Source: Colletes latitarsis
Taxonomy: Eukaryota > Arthropoda > Insecta > Hymenoptera > Colletidae
NCBI RefSeq assembly: GCF_051014445.1
Contig: NW_027488369.1
Location: 12,976,001-13,040,000, forward strand
Length of the DNA stretch: 64,000 bases
Direction: 5' to 3'
In this document: in pieces, positions 37,335 to 50,890 of the stretch
How the letters are laid out: every line of letters begins with the position of its first letter
Numbering within the stretch: the stretch's first letter is position 1
Notes under the pieces: generated by a model
The model's input: the letters and a program-made list of their open reading frames with translations, nothing else
Told to the model about the DNA's origin: nothing
Database searches by the model: none
Translations under genes and position numbers: made by a program

Positions 37335-38520
37335 AACAGTCCATTAAACCTGGTTTGGATCAATATTTTAGAGGATAACGCACGTTAGGTCTAGGTTAGG
37401 TCTAAGATTTGCCCTCATCAGGCTCACAGTTTCGCGTTTTTCACATACTTGTTGGACAGATCCTGGGTTTTTTCTGGTTTGGATCACGTAGTAATGTGGT
37501 ACCATACTGAAACAGTCCATTAAACATGGTTTCGCTCAATATTTTAGAGGATAACGCATGTTAGGTCTAGGTCAGGCCTGGGATTTTCACTCATCACACT
37601 CATCCTTTCGCATTCTTCACATACTTGTTGAACGGATCCTGGGTTTTTTCTGGTTTGGATCACGTAGTAATGTGGGTCCACACTGAAACAATCAATTAAA
37701 CCTGGTCTTGATAAATATATTAGAGGATAACGCATGTTAGGTCTGGGATAGGTCTGGGATTTGCCCTCATCAGACTCATACTTTCGCACACTTCACATAC
37801 TCGCTGAACAGATCCTGGGTTATTTTCTGGTTTGGATCACATAGTAATGTGGTACCACACTGAAACAGTCGATTAAACCTGGTTTCGCTCAATATTTTAG
37901 AGGATAACGCATGTTAGGTCTAGGCCAGGCCTGGGATTTTCACTCATCAGACTCATACTTTCGCATTCTTCACATACTTGTTGAACGGATCCTGGGTTTT
38001 TTCTGGTTTGGGTCACGTATTAATGTGGGTCCACACTGAAACAGTCAATTAAACCTGGTTTCGACCAATATTTTAGAGAATAATTCATGTTAGGTCTAGG
38101 TTAGGTCTGGGATTTGCTCTCATCAGGCTCATACTTTCGCACACTTCACATACTTGTTGAACGGATCCTGGGTTCTTTCTGGTTTGTATCACGTAGTAGT
38201 GTGGTACCACACTGAAACAGTCCATTAAACCTGGTTTCGCTCAATATTTTAGAGGATAACGCAAGTTAGGTCTAGGTCAGGCCTGGGATTTTCACTCATC
38301 AGACTCATACTTTCGCATTCTTCACATACTTGTTGAACGGATCCTGGGTTTTTTCTGGTTTGGATCACGTAGTAATGTGGCTCCACACTGAAACAATCAA
38401 TTAAACCTGGTCTTGATAAATATTTTAGAGGATAACGCATGTTAGGTCTGGGATAGGTCTGGGATTTGCCCTCATCAGGCTCATACTTTCGCACACTTCA
38501 CATACTCGTTGAACAGATCC
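37335..38520 (+). repeat. Fragment of the 11-mer, third copy right part
   Basis: Matches 33,460-34,645 at offset 3,875 bp (22 monomers), with CATCACACTCATCC (37,590), CTAGGCCAGGCC (37,921), CACGTATTAATG and the GTGGCTCCAC dyad. Together with 36,449-36,710 it forms a third 11-mer copy whose middle was replaced. Confidence 0.88.
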
Positions 38521-39179
38521 TGCGTTATTTTCTGGTTTGGATCACATAGAAATGTGGTACCACACTGAAACATTCAATTAAACCTGGTCTTGATAAATAT
38601 TTTAAAGGATAACGCATGTTAGGTCTGGGTTAGGTCTAGGATTTGCCCTCATCAGGCTCATTCCTTCGCATATGTCTCATACTTGATGGCTAGATCCTGG
38701 GCAGTTTCCGCATTGTATCACGTAGTAATGTGGTACCACGCTGAAACAGTCAATTAAACATGGTTTCGATCAATATTTTAGAGGATAACGCAAGTTAGGT
38801 CTGGGATAGTTCTAGGATTTGCCCTCATCAGGCTCTTACTATCGCATATTTCTGTTACTTCATGGCTAGATCCTGGGCTGTTTCTGGATTGCATCACGTA
38901 GTAATGAAGTACAACACTGAAACAGTCAATTAAACCTGGTTTCCATCAATATTTTAGAGGACAACGCAAGTTAGGTCTGGGATAGGTCTGGGATTTGCCC
39001 ACATGAGGATCATACTGTCGCGTTTTTCACATACTTGTTCAACAGATCCTTGGGTTTTTTCTGGTTTGGATCCCGTAGTAGTGTGGTACCACACTGAAAC
39101 AGTCCATTAAACCTGGTTTCGCTCAATATTTTAGAGGATAACGCATGTTAGGTCTAGGTCAGGCCTGGTTTTTTCACTC

Positions 39180-40430
39180 ATCAGACTCATACTTTCGCAT
39201 TCTTCACATACTTGTTGAACGGATCCTGGGTTTTTTCTGGTTTGGATCACGTAGTTATGTGGGTCCACACTGAAACATTCAATTAAACCTGGTCTTGATA
39301 AATATTTTAGACGATAACGCATGTTAGGTCTGGGATAGGTCTGGGATTTGCCCTCATCAGACTCATACTTTCGCACACTTCACATACTCGTTGAACAGAT
39401 CCTGGGTTATTTTCTGGTTTGGATCACATAGTAATGTGGTACCACACTGAAACAGTCGATTAAACCAGGTTTCGATCAATATTTTTCAGGATAACGCATG
39501 TTAGGTCTAGGTTAGGCCTGGGATTTTCACTCATCAGACTCATACTTTCGCATTCTTCACATACTTGTAGAACGGATCCTGGGTTTTTACTGGTTTGGAT
39601 CACGTAGTAATATGGTACCACACTGAAACATTCAATTAAACCTGGTTTCGATCAATATTTTAGAGGATAACGCAAGTTAGGTCTGGGATAGGTCTGGGAT
39701 TTGCCCTCATCAGGCTCATACTTTCGCGTTTTTCACATACTTGTTGAACAGATCCTGGGTTTTTTGTGGTTTGGGTCACGTAGTAGTGTGATACTACACT
39801 GAAACATTCAGTTAAACCTGGTCTTGATAAACATTTTAGAGGATAACGCATGTTAGGTCTGGGTTAGGTCTAGGATTTGCCCCCATCAGGCTCATTCTTT
39901 CGCATATTTCTCATACTTGATGGCTAGATCCTGAGCTTTTTCTGGATTGCATCACGTAGTAATGAAGTACAACACTGAAACAGTCAATTAAACCTGGTTT
40001 CCATCAATATTTTAGAGCACAACGCAAGTTAGGTCTGGGATAGGTCTGGGATTTGCCCACATCAGGCTCATACTGTCGCGTTTTTCACATACTTGTTGAA
40101 CAGATCCTGGGTTTTTTCTGGTTTGGATCCCGTGGTAGTGTGGTACCACACTGTAACAGTCCATTAAACCTGGTTTCGCTCAATATTTTAGAGGATAACG
40201 CATGTTTGGTCTAGGTCAGGCCTGGTTTTTTCACTCATCAGACTCATACTTTCGCATTCTTCACATACTTGTTGAACTGATCCTGGGTTTTTTCTGCTTT
40301 GGATCATGTAGTAATGTGGTTCCACACTGAAACAGTCAATTAATCCTGGTCTTGATAAATATTTTAGAGGATAACGCATGTTAGGTCTAGGTTAGGCCTG
40401 GGATTTTCACTCATCAGACTCATACTTTCG
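39180..40430 (+). repeat. Long-range block shared with 48,869-50,119
   Basis: About 1.25 kb (seven monomers) repeated at offset 9,689 bp (55 monomers). Diagnostic marks are GTAGTTATGTGGGTCC, TTTTTCAGGATAACGC, TTGTAGAACGGATCC, GGGTTTTTAC, GTGTGATACTACAC and GATAAACATTTTAG. The GATACTACAC monomer also occurs near 35,562, so at least three related loci share it. Confidence 0.9.
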
Positions 40431-41035
40431 CATATTTCTCATACTTGATGGCTAGATCCTGGGCTTTTTCTGGATTGCATCACGTAGTAATGAAGTACAA
40501 CACTGAAACAGTCAATTAAACCTGGTTTCCATCAATATCTTGGAGAACAACGTAAGTTAGGTCTGGCATAGGTCTGGGATTCGCCCTCATCAGGCTCATA
40601 CTTTTGCGTTTTTCACATTCTTGTTGAACAGATCCTGGGTTTTTTCAGGTTTGTATCACGTAGTAGTGTGGTACCACCCTGAAACAGTCCATTAAACCTG
40701 GTTTGGATCAATATTTTAGAGGATAACGCATGTTAGGTCTAGGTTAGCCCTGGGATTTTCACTCATCAGACTCATACTTTCGCATTCTTCTCATACTTGT
40801 TGAACGGATCCTGGGTTTTTTCTGGTTTGGATCATGTAGTAATGTGGGTCCACACTGAAACAATCAATTAAACCTGGTCTTGATAAATATTTTAGAGGAA
40901 AACGCATGTTAGGTCTGGGATAGGTCTGGGATTTGCCCTCATCAGACTCATACTTTCGCACACTTCACATACTCGTTGAACAGATCCTGGGTTATTTTCT
41001 GGTTTGGATCACATAGTAATGTGGTACCACACTGA

Positions 41036-41700
41036 AACAGTCCATTAAACCTGGTTTGGATCAATATTTTAGAGGATAACGCATGTTAGGTCTAGGTTAG
41101 GTCTAAGATTTGCCCTCATCAGGCTCACAGTTTCGCGTTTTTCACATACTTGTTGAACAGATCCTGGGTTTTTTCTGGTTTGGATCACGTAGTAATGTGG
41201 TACCATACTGAAACAGTCCATTAAACATGGTTTCGCTCAATATTTTAGAGGATAACGCATGTTAGGTCTAGGTCAGGCCTGGGATTTTCACTCATCACAC
41301 TCATACTTTCGCATTCTTCACATACTTGTTGAACGGATCCTGGGTTTTTTCTGGTTTGGATCACGTAGTAATGTGGGTCCACACTGAAACAATCAATTAA
41401 ACCTGGTCTTGATAAATATATTAGAGGATAACGCATGTTAGGTCTGGGATAGGTCTGGGATTTGCCCTCATCAGACTCATACTTTCGCACACTTCACATA
41501 CTCGCTGAACAGATCCTGGGTTATTTTCTGGTTTGGATCACATAGTAATGTGGTACCACACTGAAACAGTCGATTAAACCTGGTTTCGCTCAATATTTTA
41601 GAGGATAACGCATGTTAGGTCTAGGCCAGGCCTGGGATTTTCACTCATCAGACTCATACTTTCGCATTCTTCACATACTTGTTGAACGGATCCTGGGTTT
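41036..41700 (+). repeat. Fragment of the 11-mer, fourth copy
   Basis: Matches 37,335-38,000 at offset 3,701 bp (21 monomers): GGTTTGGATCAATATTTTAG, TCTAAGATTTGCC, GTACCATACTG, AAACATGGTTTCGC, CATCACACTC and CTAGGCCAGGCC in order. It diverges after about 41,700, where the GTGGGTCC or GGGACC dyads are replaced by CGTCGTAATGTGGTACC. Confidence 0.85.
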
Positions 41701-41940
41701 TTTCTGGTTTGGATCACGTCGTAATGTGGTACCACACTGAAACATTCAATTAAACCTGGTCTTGATAAATATTTTAGAGGATAACGCATGTTAGGTCTGG
41801 GTTAGGTCTAGGATTTGCCCTCATCAGGCTCATACTTTTTCATATTTCTCATACTTCATGGCTAGATACTGGGCTATTTCTGGATTGGATCACGTAGTAA
41901 AGTGGTACCACACTGAAACATTCAATGAAACCTGGTCTGG

Positions 41941-43330
41941 AGAAATATTTTAGAGGATAACGCATGTTAGGTCTGGGTTAGGTCTAGGATTTGCCCTCGT
42001 CAGGCTCATACTTTCGCATATTTCTCATACTTCATGGCTAGATCCTGGGCTATTACTGGATTGGATCACGTAGTAATGTGGTACCACACTGAAACTGTCA
42101 ATTAAACCTGGTTTCGATCAATATTTTAGAGGACAACGCAAGTTAGGTCTGGGATAGGTCTGGGATTTGCCCTCATCAGGCTCATACTGTCGCGTTTTTC
42201 ACATACTTGTTGAACAGATCCTGGGATTTTTCTGGTTTGGATCCCGTAGTAGTGTGGTACCACACTGAAACAGTCCATTAAACCTGGTTTCGCTCAATAT
42301 TTTAGAGGATGACGCACGTTAGGTCTAGGTAAGGCCTGGGATTTTCACTCATCACACTCATACTTTCGCACACTTCACATACTCGTGGAACAGATTCTGG
42401 GTTATTTTCTGGTTTGGATCACATAGTAATGTGGTACCACACTGAAACAGTCGATTAAACCTGGTTTCGCTCAATATTTTAGAGGATAACGCATGTTAGG
42501 TCTAGGCCAGGCCTGGGATTTTCACTCATCAGACTCATACTTTCGCATTCTTCACATACTTGTTGAACGGATCCTGGGTTTTTCCTGGTTTGGATCACGT
42601 AGTAATGTGGTACCACACTGAAACATTCAATGAAACCTGGTCTGGAGAAATATTTTAGAGGATCACGCATGTTAGGTCTGGGTTAGGTCTAGGATTTGCC
42701 CTCGTCAGGCTCATACTTTCGCATATTTCTCATACTTCATGGCTAGATCCTGGGCTATTTCTGGATTGGATCACGTAGTAATGTGGTACCACACTGAATC
42801 TGTCAATTGAACCTGGTTTCGATCAATATTTTAGAGGACAACGCAAGTTAGGTCTGGGATAGGTCTGGGATTTGCCATCATCAGGCTCATACTGTCGCGT
42901 CCTTCACATACTTGTTGAACAGATCCTGGGATTTTTCTGGTTTGGATCCCGTAGTTGTGTGGTACCACACTGAAACAGTCCATTAAACATGGTTTCGCTC
43001 AATATTTTAGAGGATAACGCATGTTAGGTCTAGGTCAGGCCTGGGATTTTCACTCATCACACTCATACTTTCGCATTCTTCACATACTTGTTGAACGGAT
43101 CCTGGGTTTTTTCTGGTTTGGATCACGTAGTAATGTGGGTCCACACTGAAACAATCAATTAAACCTGGTCTTGATAAATATATTAGAGGATAACGCATGT
43201 TAGGTCTGGGATAGGTCTGGGATTTGCCCTCATCAGACTCATACTTTCGCACACTTCACATACTCGTTGAACAGATCCTGGGTTATTTTCTGGTTTGGAT
43301 CACATAGTAATGTGGTACCGCACTGAAACA
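41941..43330 (+). repeat. Nested 4- and 10-monomer repeats
   Basis: The rare mark TCTGGAGAAATATTTTAG occurs at about 41,937, 42,642 and 43,699 (steps of 705 and 1,057 bp), each followed by GATTTGCCCTCGTCAGGC. The stretch 42,970-43,330 repeats 41,208-41,568 at offset 1,762 bp (10 monomers). The CTAGGCCAGGCC monomers at 41,620 and 42,501 are 881 bp apart. Several overlapping exchange events are needed to produce this. Confidence 0.82.
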
Positions 43331-43342
43331 GTCCATTAAACC

Positions 43343-44080
43343 TGGTTTGGATCAATATCTTAGAGGATAACGCATGTTAGGTCTAGGTTAGGTCTGGGAT
43401 TTTCACTCATCAGACCCATACTTTCGCATTCTTCACATACTTGTTGAACGGATCCTGGGTTTTTTCTGGTTTGGATCACGTAGTAATGTGGGACCACACT
43501 GAAACAATCAATTAAACCTGGTCTTGATAAATATTTTAGAGGATAACGCATGTTAGGTCTGGGTTAGGTCTAGGATTTGCCCTCATCAGGCTCATACTTT
43601 CTCATATTTCTCATACTTCATGGCTAGATCCTGGGCTATTTCTGGATTGGATCACGTAGTAAAGTGGTACCACACTGAAACATTCAATGAAACCTGGTCT
43701 GGAGAAATATTTTAGAGGATAACGCATGTTAGGTCTGGGTTAGGTCTAGGATTTGCCCTCGTCAGGCTCATACTTTCGCGTTTTTCACATACTTGTTGAA
43801 CAGATCCTGGGTTTTTTCTGGTTTGGATTACGTAGTAGTGTGGTTCCACACTGAAACAGTCCATTAAACCTGGTTTGGATCAATATCTTAGAGGATAACG
43901 CATGTTAGGTCTAGCTTAGGTCTGGGATTTTCACTCATCAGACCCATACTTTCGCATTCTTCACATACTTGTTGAACGGATCCTGGGTTTTTTCTGGTTT
44001 GGATCACGTAGTAATGTGGGACCACACTGAAACAATCAATTAAACCTGGTCTTGATAAATATTTTAGAGGATAACGCATG
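43343..44080 (+). repeat. 3-monomer tandem repeat (528 bp)
   Basis: The pair starting GGTTTGGATCAATATCTTAG with CATCAGACCCATACTTTCGC and a GTGGGACCAC dyad occurs at about 43,343-43,551 and again at 43,871-44,079. The third monomer of each unit differs, so the repeated core is about 210 bp at a 528-bp step. Confidence 0.85.
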
Positions 44081-44835
44081 TTAGGTCTGGGATAGGTCTA
44101 GAATTTGCCCTCATCAGGCTCTTACTATCGCATATTTCTCATACTTCATGGCTAGATCCTGGGCTGTTTCTGCATTGCATCACGTAGTAATGTGGTACCA
44201 CACTGAAACATTCAATTAAACCTGGTCTTGATAAATATTTTAGAGGATAACGCACGTTAGGTCTGGGATAGGTCTGGGATTTGCCCTCATCAGGCTCATA
44301 CTTTCGCAGTTTTAACATGCATGCTGACCTGATCGTGGGTTTTTTCTGCTTTGGATCACGTAGTAAAGTGGTACCACACTAAAACTGTCAATTAAACCAG
44401 GTTTCGATCAATATTTTAGAGGATATCGCAAGTTAGGTCTGGGATAGGTCTGGGATTTGCCCTCATCAGACTCATACTTTCGCACACTTCACATACTCGT
44501 TGATCAGATCCTGGGTTTTTTTCTGGTTTGGTTCACGTAGTAATGTGGTACCACACTGAAACATTCAATTAAACCTGGTCTTGATAAATATTTTAGAGGA
44601 TAACGTATGTTAGGTCTGGGTTACGTTTAGGATTTGCCCTCATCAGGCTAATACTTTCGCGTTTTTCACATACTTGTTGAACAGATCCTGGGTTATTTTT
44701 TGGTTTGGATCACATAGGAATGTGGTACCACACTGAAACAGTCGATTGAACCAGGTTTCGATCAATATTTTTGAGGATAACGCATGTTAGGTCTAGGTTA
44801 GGCCTGGGATTTTCACTCATCAGACTCATACTTTC

Positions 44836-45131
44836 GCATATTTCTCATACTTCATGGCTAGATCCTGGGCTGTTTCTGCATTGTATCACGTAGTAATGTG
44901 GTACCACGCTGAAACGGTCAATTAAACCTGGTTTCGATCAATATTTTAGAGGATAACGCAAGTTAGGTCTGGGATAGGTCTAGAATTTGCCCTCATCAGG
45001 CTCTTACTATCGCATATTTCTCATACTTCATGGCTAGATCCTGGGCTGTTTCTGCATTGTATCACGTAGTAATGTGGTACCACGCTGAAACGGTCAATTA
45101 AACCTGGTTTCGATCAATATTTTAGAGGATA
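44836..45131 (+). repeat. Monomer doublet with GAAACGGTC
   Basis: The run from CGCATATTTCTCATACTTC through TTCTGCATTGTATCACG and CACGCTGAAACGGTC occurs at 44,836-44,955 and 45,012-45,131, offset 176 bp. GAAACGGTC is rare elsewhere (normally GAAACAGTC or GAAACATTC), so the two are direct duplicates. Confidence 0.85.
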
Positions 45132-45370
45132 ACGCATGTTAGGTCTGGGTTAGGTATAGGATTTGCCCTCATCAGGCTCATACTTTCGCATATTTCTCAT
45201 ACTTCATGGCTAGATCCTGGGCTATTTTTGGATTGCATCACGTAGTAATGTGGTACCACGCTGAAACATTCAATTAAACCTGGTCTTGATAAATATTTTA
45301 GAGGATAACGTATGTTAGGTCTGGGTTACGTTTAGGATTTGCCCTCATCAGGTTCATACTTTCGCGTTTA

Positions 45371-45940
45371 TCACATACTTGTTGAACAGATCCTGGGTTT
45401 TTTCTGGTTTGGATCACGAAGTAGTGTGGTACCACACTTAAACCGTCCATTAAACCTGGTTTCGCTCAATATTCTAGAGGATAACACATGTTAGGTCTAG
45501 GTTAGGTCTGGGATTTGCTCTCATCAGGCTCATTCTTTCGCATATGTCTCATACTTGATGGCTAGATCCTGGGCTTTTTCTGGATTGCATCACGTAGTAA
45601 CGTAGTACCACACTGAAACAGTCAATGAAACCTGGTTTCCATCAATATTTTAGAGGACAACGCAAGTTAGGTCTAGGTAAGGCCTGAGATTTTCACTGAT
45701 CAGACTCATACATTCGCATTCTTCACATACTTGTTGAACGGATCTTGGGTTTTTTCTGGTTTGGATCACGTAGTAATGTGGTACCACACTGAAACATTCA
45801 ACTAACCTGGTCTTGAAAAATATTTTAGAGGATAACGCATGTTAGGTCTGGGTTACGTCTAGGATTTGCCCTCATCAGGCTCATATTTTCGCATATTTCT
45901 CATACTACATGGCTAGATCCTGGGCTGTTTCTGCATTGTA
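45371..45940 (+). repeat. Block shared with 25,640-26,210
   Basis: Right-hand copy of the 19.7-kb-distant block. Private changes include CACACTTAAACCG (45,435), TATTCTAGAGG (45,471) and GATCTTGGG (45,743). Confidence 0.85.
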
Positions 45941-46759
45941 CAACGTAGTAATGTGGTACCACGCTGAAACAGTCAATTAAACATGGTTTCGATCAATATT
46001 TTAGAGGATAACGCAAGTTAGGTCTGGGATAGGTCTAGGCTTTGCCCTCATCAGGCTCTTACTATCGCATATTTCTCACACTTCATGGCTAGATCCTGGG
46101 CTTTTTCTGGATTGCATCACGTAGTAATGAAGTACAACACTGAAACAGTCAATTAAACCTGGTTTCCATCAATATTTAAGTGGAAAACGCAAGTTAGGTC
46201 TAGGTAAGGCCTGAGATTTTCACTGATCAGACTCATACATTCGCATTCTTCACATACTCGTTGTACAGATCCTGGGTTATTTTCTGGTTTGGATCACATA
46301 GTAATGTGATACCACACTGAAACATTCAATTAAACCTGGTTTCGATCAATATTTTAGAGGATAACGCAAGTTAGGTCTGGGATAGGTCTGGGATTTGCCC
46401 TCATCAGACTCATACTTTCGCACACTTCACATACTCGTTGTACAGATCCGGGGTTATTTTCTGGTTTGGATCACATAGTAATGTGGTACCACACTGAAAC
46501 AGTCGATTAAACCAGGTTTCGATCAATATTTTTCAGGATAACGCATGTTAGGTCTAGGTTAGGCCTGGGATTTTCACTCATCAGACTCACACTTTCGCAT
46601 TCTTCACATACTTGTAGAACGGATCCTGGGTTTTTACTGGTTTGGATCCCATAGTAGTGTGGTACCACACTGAAGCAGTCCATTAAACCTGGTTTGGATC
46701 AATATTTTAGAGGATAACGCATGTTAGGTCTAGGTTAGCCCTGGGATTTTCACTCATCA

Positions 46760-47370
46760 GGCTCATACTTTCGCATATTTCTCATACTTCATGGCTAGAT
46801 CTTGGGCTATTTCTGGATTGGATCACGTAGTAAAGTGGTACCACACTGAAACATTCAATGAAACCTGGTCTGGATAAATATTTTAGAGGATAACGCATCT
46901 TAGGTCTGGGTTAGGTCTAAGATTTGCCCTCATCAGGCTCACAGTTTCGCGTTTTTCACATACTTGTTGAACGGATCCTGGGTTTTTTCTGGTTTGGATC
47001 ACGTAGTAATTTGGGACCACACTGAAACAGCCAATTAAACCTGGTTTCGACCAATATTTTTGAGAATAATTCATGCTAGGTCTAGGTTAGGTCTGGGATT
47101 TGCTCTCATCAGGCTCATTCTTTCGCATATTTCTCATACTTGATGGCTAGATCCTGGGCTTTTTCTGGATTGCATCGTGTAGTAATGAAGTACAACACTG
47201 AAACACTCAATTAAACCTGGTTTCCATCAATATTTTAGAGGACAACGCAAGGTAGGTCTGGGATAGGTCTGGGATTTGCCCTCATCAGGCTCGTACTTTC
47301 GGGTTTTTCACATACTTGTTGAACAGATCCTGGGTTTTTTCTGGTTTGGATCCCGTAGTAGTGTGGTACC
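46760..47370 (+). repeat. Block shared with 23,860-24,480
   Basis: Right-hand copy of the 22.9-kb-distant block with the GGTAGG and CTTTCGGG marks (47,249 and about 47,296). Private changes include TAATTTGGGACC (47,008), AAACAGCCAATT (47,026), CATGCTAGG (47,073) and ATCGTGTAG (47,174). Confidence 0.85.
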
Positions 47371-48868
47371 ACACTGAAACAGTCGATTAAACCAGGTTTC
47401 GATCAATATTTTTGAGGATAACGCATGTTAGGTCTAGTTTAGGCCTGGGATTTTCACTCATCAGACTCATACTTTCGCATTCTTCACATACTTGTTGAAC
47501 GGATCCTGGGTTTTTTCTGGTTTGGATCACGTAGTAATGTGGGTCCACACTGAAACAATCAATTAAACCTAGTCTTGATAAATATTTTAGAGGATAACGC
47601 ATGTTAGGCCTGGGATAGGTCTGGGATTTGCCCTCATCAGACTCATACTTTCGCACACTTCACATACTCGTTGAACAGATCCTGGGTTATTTTCTGGTTT
47701 GGATCACATAGTAATGTGGTACCACACTGAAACAGTCCATTAAACCTGGTTTGGATCAATATTTTAGAGGATAACGCATGTTAGGTCTAGGTTAGGTCTG
47801 GGATTTGCTCTCATCAGGCACATTCTTTCGCATATTTCTCATACTTGATGGCTAGATCCTGGGCTGTTTCTGGATTGTATGACGTAGTAATGTGGTACCA
47901 ACTGAAACAGTCAATTAAACCTGGTTTCGATCAATATGTTAGAGGATAACGCAAGTTAGGTCTAGGTTAGGCCTGGGATTTGCCCTCACCAGGGTCATAC
48001 TTTCGCAGTTTTAACATACATGTTGACCTGATCGAGGGTTTTTTCTGCTTTGGATCACGTAGTAAAGTGGTACCACACTGAAACGTTCAATTAAACCTGG
48101 TCTTGATAAATATTTTAGAGGATAACGCATGTTAGCTCTGGGATAGGTCTGGGATTTGCTCTCATCAGGCTCATTCTTTCGCATATTTCTCATACTTGAT
48201 GGCTAGATCCTGGGCTTTTTCAGGATTGCATCACGTAGTAATGAAGTACAACACTGAAACAGTCAATTAAACCTGGTTTCCATCAATATCTTAGAGAACA
48301 ACGTAAGTTAGGTCTGGCATAGGTCTGGGATTCGCCCTCGTCAGGCTCATACTTTCGCGTTTTTCACATTCTTGTTGAACAGATCCAGGGTTTTTTCTGG
48401 TTTGTATCACGTAGTAGTGTGGTACCACACTGAAACAGTCCATTAAACCTGGTTTGGATCAATATTTTAGAGGATAACGCATGTTAGGTCTAGGATAGCC
48501 CTGGGATTTACACTCATCGGACTCATACTTTCGCATTCTTCTCATACTTGTTGAACTGATCCTAGGTTTTTTCTGGTTTGGATCACGTAGTAATGTGGCA
48601 CCACACTGAAACAGTCGATTAAACCTGGTTTCGATCAATATCTTAGAGGATAACGCAAGTTAAGTCTAGGATTGGTCTGGGATTTGACCTCATCAGACTC
48701 ATACTTTCGCACACTTCACATACTCGTTGAACAGATCCTGGGTTATTTTCTGGTTTGGATCACATAGTAATGTGGTACCACACTGAAACAGTCCATTAAA
48801 CCTGGTTTGGATCAATATTTTAGAGGATAACGCATGTTAGGTCTAGGTTAGGTCTGGGATTTTCGCTC

Positions 48869-50119
48869 ATGAGACTCATACTTTCGCATTCTTCACATAC
48901 TTGTTGAACGGATCCTGGGTTCTTTCTGGTTTGGATCACGTAGTTATGTGGGTCCACACTGAAACAATCAATTAAACCTGGTCTTGATAAATATTTTAGA
49001 GGATAACGCATGTTAGGTCTGGGATAGGTCTAGGATTTGCCCTCATCAGACTCATACTTTCGCACACTTCACATACTCGTTGAACAGATCCTGGGTTATT
49101 TTCTGGTTTGGATCACATAGTAATGTGGTACCACACTGAAACAGTCGATTAAACCAGGTTTCGATCAATATTTTTCAGGATAACGCATGTTAGGTCTAGG
49201 TTAGGCCTGGGATTTTCACTCATCAGACTCATACTTTCGCATTCTTCACATACTTGTAGAACGGATCCTGGGTTTTTACCGGTTTGGATCACGTAGTAAT
49301 ATGGTACCACACTGAAACATTCAATTAAATCAGGTTTCGATCAATATTTTAGAGGATAACACAAGTTAGGTCTGGGATAGGTCCGGGATTTGCCCTCATC
49401 AGGCTCATACTTTCGCGTTTTTCACATACTTGTTGAACAGATCCTGGGTTTTTTGTGGTTTGGGTCACGTAGTGGTGTGATACTACACTCAAACATTCTG
49501 TTAAACCTGGTCTTGATAAACATTTTAGAGGATAACGCATGTTAGGTCTGGGTTAGGTCTAGGATTTGCCCTCATCAGGCTCATTCTTTCGCATATTTCT
49601 CATACTTGATGGCTAGATCCTGAGCTTTTTCTGGATTGCATCACGTAGTAATGATGTACAACACTGAAACAGTCAACTAAACCTGGTTTCCATCAATATT
49701 TTAGAGGACAACGCAAGTTAGGTCTGGGATATGTCTGGGATTTGCCCACATCAGGCTCATACTGTCGCGTTTTTCACATACTTGTTGAACAGATCCTGGG
49801 TTTTTTCTGGTTTGGATCCCGTAGTAGTGTGGTACCACACTGTAACAGTCCACTAACCCTAGTTTCGCTCAATATTTTAGAGGATAACGCATGTTAGGTC
49901 TAGGACAGGCCTGGTTTTTTCACTCATCAGACTCATACTTTCGCATTCTTCACATACTTGTTGAACTGATCCTGGGTTTTTTCTGGTTTGGATCACGTAG
50001 TAATGTGGTTCCACACTGAAACAGTCAATTAAACCTGGTCTTGATAAATATTTTAGAGGATAACGCATGTTAGGTCTAGGTTAGGCCTGGGATTTTCACT
50101 CATCAGACTCATACTTTCG
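48869..50119 (+). repeat. Long-range block shared with 39,180-40,430
   Basis: Right-hand copy at offset 9,689 bp. Private changes include TTTTTACCGG (49,274), AATCAGGTTTCG (49,328), GTAGTGGTGTG (49,470) and CACTCAAACATTCTG (49,486). Confidence 0.88.
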
Positions 50120-50689
50120 CATTCTTCACATACTTGTTGTACGGATCCTGGGTTTTTTCTGGTTTGGATCACGTAGTAATGTGGGTCCACACTGAAACAA
50201 TCAATTAAACCTGGTTTCGATCAATATGTTAGAGGATAACGCAAGTTAGGTCTAGGTTAGGCCTGGGATTTGCCCTCATCAGGGTCATACTTTCGCAGTT
50301 TTAACATACATGTTGACCTGATCGGGGGTTTTTTCTGCTTTGGATCACGTAGTAAAGTGGTACCACACTGAAACATTCAATTAAACCTGGTCTTGATAAA
50401 TATTTTAGAGGATAACGCATGTTAGGTCTAGGTTAGGTCTGGGATTTGCTCTAATCAGGCTCATTCTTTCGCATATTTCTCATACTTGATGGCTAGATCC
50501 TGGGCTTTTTCTGGATTGCATCACGTCGTAATGAAGTACAACACTGAAACAGTCAATTAAACCTGGTTTCCATCAATATCTTAGAGGACAACGCAAGTTA
50601 GGTCTGGCATAGGTCTGGGATTCGCCCTCATCAGGCTCATACTTTCGCGTTTTTCACATACTTGTTGAACAGATCCTGGGTTTTTTCTG

Positions 50690-50890
50690 GTTTGTATCAC
50701 GTAGTAGTGTGGTACCACACTGAAACAGTCCATTAAACCTGGTTTGGATCAATATTTTAGAGGATAACGCATGTTAGGTCTAGGTTAGCCCTGGGATTTT
50801 CACTCATCAGTCTCATACTTTCGCATTCTTCTCATACTTGCTGAACTGATCCTGGGTTCTTTCTGGTTTCGATCACATAGTAATGTGGTA
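50690..50890 (+). repeat. Short block shared with 52,627-52,827
   Basis: One monomer plus flanks at offset 1,937 bp (11 monomers), marked by GTTAGCCCTGGGATTTTC, CATCAGTCTC, TTGCTGAACTGATCCTGGG and GGTTTCGATCACATAG. Confidence 0.85.

Noticed and set aside
39050..39060. One-base insertion (CCTTGGG) as a possible functional frameshift
   Set aside because: There is no gene to shift. It is an ordinary single-base indel that makes the local 705/881-bp spacing one base longer.
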